Shown here: piece by piece, positions 5,150 to 9,522 of the stretch
Position numbering within the stretch: the stretch's first letter is position 1
How the letters are laid out: the number at the start of each line of letters is the position of its first letter
Source of the DNA: an uncultured Pseudomonadota bacterium
Lineage (GTDB): Bacteria; Myxococcota_A; UBA796; GCA-2862545
Length of the DNA stretch: 9,522 nucleotides
Assembly: GCA_937891875.1 (NCBI GenBank)
Contig: CALATR010000108.1
Coordinates: 1 to 9,522, forward strand
Direction of reading: 5' to 3'
Program-made: the position numbers and the translations under genes
The notes under the pieces: generated by a model
Told to the model about the DNA's origin: nothing
Seen by the model: the letters and a program-made list of their open reading frames with translations, nothing else
Databases searched by the model: none

Positions 5150-7348
5150 ATGCGCTTGCGCACCCTCGCCATCCTCGCCGCCGTTCCCCTGGCCGGCTGC
5201 TACCCCTTCGTGTCGACCGGCACGTTCCAGGAGGCCTTCTGCGCCCTCGACGAGGACGGAGATGGCGCCCAGAAGTGCACGTTGGAAGGGGATTTCGAGC
5301 GCGAGTACGACTGCGATGACACCAGCCCCATCGCCGCCCTGCGCTCGCCCGACCTCGCCGAGATCCCCTACGACGGCATCGACAACGACTGCGACGGGGA
5401 AGACGAGCTGGACCTGGACAACGACGACTACCCGGGGATCAGCAAGGAGGACTACGACGCGCTGGGCGGTCTCGCCTTCCCGTCCGATCTCGAGCCCGAG
5501 TTCGACTGCAACGACCAGGACAACTCGATCTTCCCGGGCGAGAACAACGAGGTCTACTACAACGGCATCGACGAGAACTGCGACGGCAAGTGCGACTACG
5601 ACGCGGACGAGGACGGCTACGCCGACGCGGTCGAGGGCGTGGGCAACGACTGTGGGATCGAGGCGACGGACTGTCTGGACAGCGACTCCGACGTCTTCCC
5701 GGATGCGGCCGGCGAGGCCTTCTACGACGGCTTTGATCAGGACTGTGACGGGATCAACGACTACGACCCCGATGAGGACGGCTACGCCTGGCCGGTCTAC
5801 CAGACCCAGGTCACGAACTTCCTCGACCGGCACAGCTACGACAACGACATCGTCGCCTTCACCGACTGCTACGACACCAACGACAGCCCGCTGACCGACC
5901 TGCTCAACGGCGGGACGAAGGCGCCGATCACAGTGAACGGCGGCGTCGCGGAGCTGTTCTACGACGGCGTCGACGGCAACTGTTCCGACGTCGACGCGGT
6001 GGTCGAGAACGACTTCGACCTCGACGGTGACGGCTACATGCGCACCGCGGACCGGGACGACTTCCTGGCCTACGTCGATCAGTACGTCTCGTTCACTCGC
6101 CAGGACGGCGTGCGCCCCTACGAGGCTGCGTTCAAGGCCGCCTTTGGCGAAGACCAGGCCGCCTGGGCAGACTACTTCGACGCCCACGACAACGACTGCA
6201 ACGACGCCGATCCGGCGGTGCTCCCCGGCGCCATGGAGATCCTCGGCGACAGCGTCGACCAGGACTGCGACGGCGACAACAACACCTCACCGTTCCGCTT
6301 CGCCGACTTCGTGTGGGAGGGCGTCGGCAACCCCGTCGTGCGCGCAACCGACACCGACTTCGTGGTCGCAGCCCTGGCTACCGAGAGCATCACCGTCGGC
6401 ACGGGCTCGACCCAGGGCCCGCGGGTCTTCACGTTCAGCTTCGAGCTGTCCGCCGGACCCGACGCCTCGCCCACCCTGCAGGCCTCGCCGTCCACCGCCG
6501 GCTCGACCGACGTGTTCTCCTCCGGCCTCGGCATGTCCGGGTTCTCCAACGGCTACTACGTCGGCCACGGCTTCGTGCGCTCGGGCAACACCCGCCTGCG
6601 CGGCGCGGTCGCGGTGGACAACGCCGGCAAGTACTCGGACATCTCCGCCCAGACCGGTGATCGCGTCAGCGCCGAGCTCGACTACCAGAACCTCGACATG
6701 CGCTGCGACTCGGCGACGGACACCTGCTGGGTGCTCGCCTGCGACGGCGACGGCGTGCAGTTCAGCGCCTTCACCGACTCCGAGGCCACCACCGGCTTCG
6801 CCGAGACCAACAGCGGCAGCGCCGACGTCGCGAACGTCGACTGCTTCATCTCGACCGAGGCCGCCGCCGGCACGCTGACCCTGAACACCATCGCCTCGTC
6901 GGGCTCGGTCAGCGCCTGGGAGGTCTCCGGCTCGTTCCTGAACCCGGCCGGCAGCAACCCCTTCAGCAGCTTCGACCTCGATCATGCCAGCAGCCACGGC
7001 GACTGGCTGGTCCTGGGTCACGAGAGCACCGGGCTGACGCTGTGGCGCTCGACCAGCACCCAGCGCACCGTGCTCTCGAGCCGCGCGACCGACGAGGCCG
7101 ACGTCGCCTTCATCGGCAGCCAGGCCTACCTCGCAGCCCTCGGCGGCAGCGACGCGTACCTGGCCTTCGGCAACCCGACCAGCTCGGTGACCGAGGTCGC
7201 CCTGCCCTTCGCCGACTCCGCCGGCAACCTGTACACGCCCGAGCACATCGCCATCGAAGCTGCCGGTGACCGCGCCATCGTCGTCGTCTCCGGCACGGAT
7301 GGCTCCGGCAACGACGTGCTCGGTTGGATGATCGTCCAGACGCCCTGA
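5150..7348 (+). CDS. Lipoprotein with five MopE-type metal-binding repeats
   Basis: A 732-residue secreted lipoprotein. The N-terminus has a Leu-Ala-Gly-Cys lipobox with Cys17 as the lipidation site. The +2 residue is Tyr, not Asp, which suggests outer-membrane or surface location. Residues 33-375 hold five MopE-type repeats (PF11617-like). Each has an acidic calcium-loop-like start (LDEDGDG, DADEDGY, DLDGDGY), a Asp-Cys-x-Asp centre and an end like DGIDNDCDG. The fifth carries an extra segment at about 297-346. Residues 380-732 are a Ser/Thr/Gly-rich, probably beta-strand domain I do not recognise, with cysteines 519, 526, 531 and 565 conserved in the next gene. ATG 5150 is chosen for AAGGAG at 5137-5142 and the signal peptide; a longer frame to 5084 would bury the signal. 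The role is likely calcium- or metal-stabilised adhesion or surface structure, but this is not demonstrated. Confidence 0.85.
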   Translation: MRLRTLAILAAVPLAGCYPFVSTGTFQEAFCALDEDGDGAQKCTLEGDFEREYDCDDTSPIAALRSPDLAEIPYDGIDNDCDGEDELDLDNDDYPGISKEDYDALGGLAFPSDLEPEFDCNDQDNSIFPGENNEVYYNGIDENCDGKCDYDADEDGYADAVEGVGNDCGIEATDCLDSDSDVFPDAAGEAFYDGFDQDCDGINDYDPDEDGYAWPVYQTQVTNFLDRHSYDNDIVAFTDCYDTNDSPLTDLLNGGTKAPITVNGGVAELFYDGVDGNCSDVDAVVENDFDLDGDGYMRTADRDDFLAYVDQYVSFTRQDGVRPYEAAFKAAFGEDQAAWADYFDAHDNDCNDADPAVLPGAMEILGDSVDQDCDGDNNTSPFRFADFVWEGVGNPVVRATDTDFVVAALATESITVGTGSTQGPRVFTFSFELSAGPDASPTLQASPSTAGSTDVFSSGLGMSGFSNGYYVGHGFVRSGNTRLRGAVAVDNAGKYSDISAQTGDRVSAELDYQNLDMRCDSATDTCWVLACDGDGVQFSAFTDSEATTGFAETNSGSADVANVDCFISTEAAAGTLTLNTIASSGSVSAWEVSGSFLNPAGSNPFSSFDLDHASSHGDWLVLGHESTGLTLWRSTSTQRTVLSSRATDEADVAFIGSQAYLAALGGSDAYLAFGNPTSSVTEVALPFADSAGNLYTPEHIAIEAAGDRAIVVVSGTDGSGNDVLGWMIVQTP
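5246..6274 (+). repeat. Five Asp-rich MopE-type repeats, first lipoprotein
   Basis: Protein residues 33-375 contain repeats at about 33-84, 87-146, 149-201, 204-280 and 287-375. Each pairs a Asp-Cys with a terminal Asn/Asp-Cys about 20-35 residues later, probably disulfides. The fourth ends in NCSD rather than DCDG. Acidic loops of the form DxDxDGY resemble calcium-binding loops. Confidence 0.85.
6179..6274 (+). repeat. Duplicated segment, copy 1 (fifth MopE repeat)
   Basis: This 96-base segment matches 8551-8646 in the next gene at 83 of 96 bases by my count, with 26 of 32 residues identical, from a DAHDNDC start to a QDCDG end. It is the most conserved stretch between the two paralogues. 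Confidence 0.85.
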
Positions 7349-7360
7349 GCTGTGGAGCTC
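7347..7360 (+). other. Small hairpin over the stop codon and ribosome binding site of the next gene
   Basis: GAGCT (7347-7351) and AGCTC (7356-7360) can form a 5-bp stem with a GTGG loop. It covers the end of the first lipoprotein's stop codon and part of the GGAG (7354-7357) serving the second gene. A ribosome terminating upstream would open it, consistent with translational coupling. A stem this short could be chance. Confidence 0.3.
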
Positions 7361-7365
7361 CAGAG

Positions 7366-9522
7366 ATGTACCGCATAAACCAGCGTTTTCCTCGAATCCA
7401 TGGTCTCCTCCTCGGCGCCGTCGTCCTGGGGCTGCCCGGGTGCTGGATCAGCCAGGTCGCGTACGAGAACGCCCTGTGCAAGCTGGACGAGGACGGGGAC
7501 GGTGATCCCCGCTGCGGCCTGTCCAACACGGTCCAGGACGGCGACTGCAACGACAAGAACCCCTACATGAGCACGCTCCGCGAGGAGACCGGCACTGGCG
7601 AGCTGGACGACCGCGGAGAGGACTCGGGCGGCGCGTACGACACGCTCGACAACGACTGCTCGGGCGGGGATCTCATCGACGTGGACGGCGACGGCTACGC
7701 CGGCATCTCCAAGGCCGACTACGAGGCCAAGGGCGGTGTGTGGCCCGACGGCATGAAGGAGCTCGACTGTTACGACCTGCCCATCGAGGGCATGCCCGAG
7801 GGCTTCGAGGCCACGCTGTACCCGGGAGCCCCCGAGACCTGGTACGACGGTCTCGACGGCAACTGCAACGGCGACGACGACTACGATCAGGACGGGGACG
7901 GCTACGTCGCCCGCGAGTACGCCGACGTCTACACCGGCGGCAAGCCCACGACCGACTGCAACGACGCCGACGCCTCCATCAGCCCGCTGTCCGACAGCGA
8001 GGTCTGGTACGACGGCGCGGATCAGAACTGCAACGCCGACAATGACTTCGACCCCGACGGCGACCGCCACCTGACCCCCGACTACAACGACGACGCCGCA
8101 GTCTTCGTCGATGCGTACGGCTACGAAGGCGAGGACTGGGTCCCCTGGGTGCCCGACAGCGACTGCATGGACCTCGACGACAGCTTCGGCACCGTCGGTC
8201 CCGAGATCACGAAGGCCCTGGCGTCCACCGTCTACGTGCGCACCCCTGGCGACGGCGAGTGCACGGCCGCGGAGGGCACCTCCTGCGAGGACGACGCCTA
8301 CGACGGCATCGACAGCGCCTGCGACGACATCGACAGCCGCGGCAACGTCGTCTTCACCGAGTTCGACCAGGACGAGGACGGCTACGTCCGCAGCAGCGAG
8401 CCGGACGACCGGACCAACTTCCACGCCTACGTGATGCGCTACGCCGAGTTCACCGACAGCCGCGGCGTACAGACCTACCGCCAGGCGATGATCGACACCT
8501 ACGGCGACGGCGCGGGCAACCTCACGACCGAGTCCATCGACGCCTGGTACGACGCCCACGACAACGACTGCGACGATGCCGATCCGACCATCAACCCCGA
8601 CGCCATGGAGATCCTGGGCGACGGGGTGGACCAGGACTGCGACGGCTTCGAGGACACCGCCCGCTTCGTGTTCGACGACTTCGCCTTCGTCGACCCGGGC
8701 CCCGTCCGCATGACCAGCACCGAGACCCACCACATCCTGCTGGTCAGCGCGACGGGCGGCGTGGACGCGGCGGACGGCTTCGGCCTCAAGCTGCCTCGGG
8801 TGTTCGCCCTGTCCTGGGACATCGACGCCACCAGCGCCCTGGACCTCGTGGTGGACGGCACGCCCTACGCCGTCACCAAGGGCTCGGACGCCCTGCACCA
8901 CCCGGTCCACCTGACCGCCTGGGGCAAGAACTACTTCAGTGCGATCACCTGGGCCTCGACCCGGACCCGCCTGCAGGCCCAGCTGTCGACCCCGTCGACC
9001 GGCACCAACTACAAGGTGCTCACCAGCGTCACCCCGTCCTCGCGCACCGACGTGGCTGCCTACGGAAGCGGCGACCTCCGCTGCGACACGACCACCTGCT
9101 GGCAGGTCGGCTGCGACGGCAGCAGCCTGCAGTGGATGACCTTCGACCGCAGCACGGCAGCGACCTTCCGCGGCGACGGCATCGACGTGGACGTGGACGC
9201 CGAGCAGTGCTTCCTGCTGCCGAGCAACCTGGCCGGCGACGGCGTCACCCACATGTACACGGTGGCGGCGGACGGCTCGTTGTCAGCCTGGATCGATGAC
9301 TTTGGCGTGCTCGGCCCCGCGGCCACCGATCCGCTCGCCGGCATCGAGGTCACCTTCACCCGCAGCCACGGCGACTGGCTGATCCTGGGTCAGCCGGGCG
9401 GCGGCATCCGCCTCGTCAACAGCGCGACGACCCAGACCAGCGTGCTCACCGACACCACCTGGACCGATGCGGACGCGGTGGTGGTCGATCGGGGCGGCAG
9501 CGACTTCTGGGCCATCGCCGGC
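7366..9522 (+). CDS. Paralogous MopE-repeat lipoprotein (3' end outside window)
   Basis: An open frame of 719 codons running off the window end, paralogous to the preceding gene throughout. Its N-terminus is hydrophobic and ends in a Leu-Pro-Gly-Cys lipobox, lipidation at Cys26, +2 Trp. Five MopE-type repeats follow at about 41-101, 105-169, 172-225, 227-321 and 333-427, again with an insertion in the fifth. The C-terminal domain begins near 432 and keeps the cysteine pattern (573, 578, 583, 615) and the SHGDWLxLG segment. From alignment to its neighbour about 60-65 residues are missing. ATG 7366 follows GGAG (7354-7357) with 8 bases between, 17 bases after the previous stop, so the pair is probably co-transcribed. 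Envelope location and metal binding are inferred from the repeats; the specific role is unknown. Confidence 0.87.
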   Translation, partial: MYRINQRFPRIHGLLLGAVVLGLPGCWISQVAYENALCKLDEDGDGDPRCGLSNTVQDGDCNDKNPYMSTLREETGTGELDDRGEDSGGAYDTLDNDCSGGDLIDVDGDGYAGISKADYEAKGGVWPDGMKELDCYDLPIEGMPEGFEATLYPGAPETWYDGLDGNCNGDDDYDQDGDGYVAREYADVYTGGKPTTDCNDADASISPLSDSEVWYDGADQNCNADNDFDPDGDRHLTPDYNDDAAVFVDAYGYEGEDWVPWVPDSDCMDLDDSFGTVGPEITKALASTVYVRTPGDGECTAAEGTSCEDDAYDGIDSACDDIDSRGNVVFTEFDQDEDGYVRSSEPDDRTNFHAYVMRYAEFTDSRGVQTYRQAMIDTYGDGAGNLTTESIDAWYDAHDNDCDDADPTINPDAMEILGDGVDQDCDGFEDTARFVFDDFAFVDPGPVRMTSTETHHILLVSATGGVDAADGFGLKLPRVFALSWDIDATSALDLVVDGTPYAVTKGSDALHHPVHLTAWGKNYFSAITWASTRTRLQAQLSTPSTGTNYKVLTSVTPSSRTDVAAYGSGDLRCDTTTCWQVGCDGSSLQWMTFDRSTAATFRGDGIDVDVDAEQCFLLPSNLAGDGVTHMYTVAADGSLSAWIDDFGVLGPAATDPLAGIEVTFTRSHGDWLILGQPGGGIRLVNSATTQTSVLTDTTWTDADAVVVDRGGSDFWAIAG
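7486..8646 (+). repeat. Five Asp-rich MopE-type repeats, second lipoprotein
   Basis: Residues 41-427 repeat the architecture of the neighbouring gene. The acidic loops include LDEDGDG, VDGDGY, DQDGDGY, DPDGD and DQDEDGY, and most units end in Asn-Cys or Asp-Cys. Unit lengths are irregular, the fourth and fifth being about 95 residues. The repeats differ from each other much more than the matching units differ between the two genes, so the whole gene, not single units, was duplicated. Confidence 0.83.
8551..8646 (+). repeat. Duplicated segment, copy 2 (fifth MopE repeat)
   Basis: Counterpart of 6179-6274 in the first lipoprotein gene, 83 of 96 bases identical by my count. It could support recombination between the tandem genes. 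Confidence 0.85.

Noticed and set aside
4961..6187. 408-codon minus-strand frame opposite tlyA end and first lipoprotein
   Set aside because: Val-rich shadow of the Asp-rich repeats; no signal, domain or ribosome binding site.
5246..8646. Interpretation of the Asp-rich repeats as a copper-binding MopE protein
   Set aside because: The repeats share the MopE motif name and layout, but the copper site of Methylococcus MopE uses a modified tryptophan outside such repeats. Calcium or structural metal binding is at least as likely, so no copper function was assigned.
7126..9252. Very long open frame on the minus strand opposite the second lipoprotein
   Set aside because: It is rich in Val and Ala because GAC/GCC-rich coding sequence reads as GTC/GGC on the other strand. 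The + strand frame has a lipobox, repeats and a paralogue, so this is a shadow.

Overview
This is a GC-rich window with strong C/G preference at third codon positions. All convincing genes lie on the + strand and are tightly packed. The gene content suggests a member of the Myxococcota or a related deltaproteobacterial lineage: TonB proteins with a cysteine-containing C-terminal domain, an AgmX/PglI-type C-terminal tail, and large lipoproteins with MopE-type metal-binding repeats. This is inferred from domain families and composition; no marker gene fixes the taxonomy.

Positions 1-3391 are a Ton/Tol-type energy-transduction cluster. It holds the 3' end of a TonB-like gene (1-198), a complete TonB-like gene (399-1175, GTG start), an ExbB/TolQ proton-channel gene (1249-2037), an ExbD gene (2059-2514), and a second ExbD whose C-terminus carries an AgmX/PglI-like tail domain (2516-3391). 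The two TonB copies are clear paralogues. The ExbD-tail fusion is the most unusual gene in this part.

Positions 3396-5064 continue with two housekeeping genes that appear co-transcribed with the Ton cluster: a short-chain polyprenyl diphosphate synthase (ispA type, 3396-4253) and a TlyA-family rRNA 2'-O-methyltransferase (4306-5064). The tlyA frame has no ATG, GTG or TTG near the correct N-terminus. It appears to start at an ATC codon with a well-placed ribosome binding site. The synthase seems to lack the loop after its second Asp-rich motif that carries the family's GK motifs.

Positions 5150-9522 hold two tandem paralogous lipoproteins, the second cut by the window end. Each has a lipobox, five MopE-type Asp-rich repeats with Cys pairs, an extra segment inserted in the fifth repeat, and a large C-terminal domain of unknown function with a conserved four-Cys pattern. 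They are 17 bases apart and are probably co-expressed cell-envelope proteins binding calcium or another metal.

The Ton genes would couple the proton gradient to an outer-membrane partner that is not encoded here. Whether the lipoproteins work with it is only a guess from proximity. No RNA genes, mobile elements, CRISPR arrays or convincing promoters were seen, and no gene-free stretch exceeds about 200 bases.
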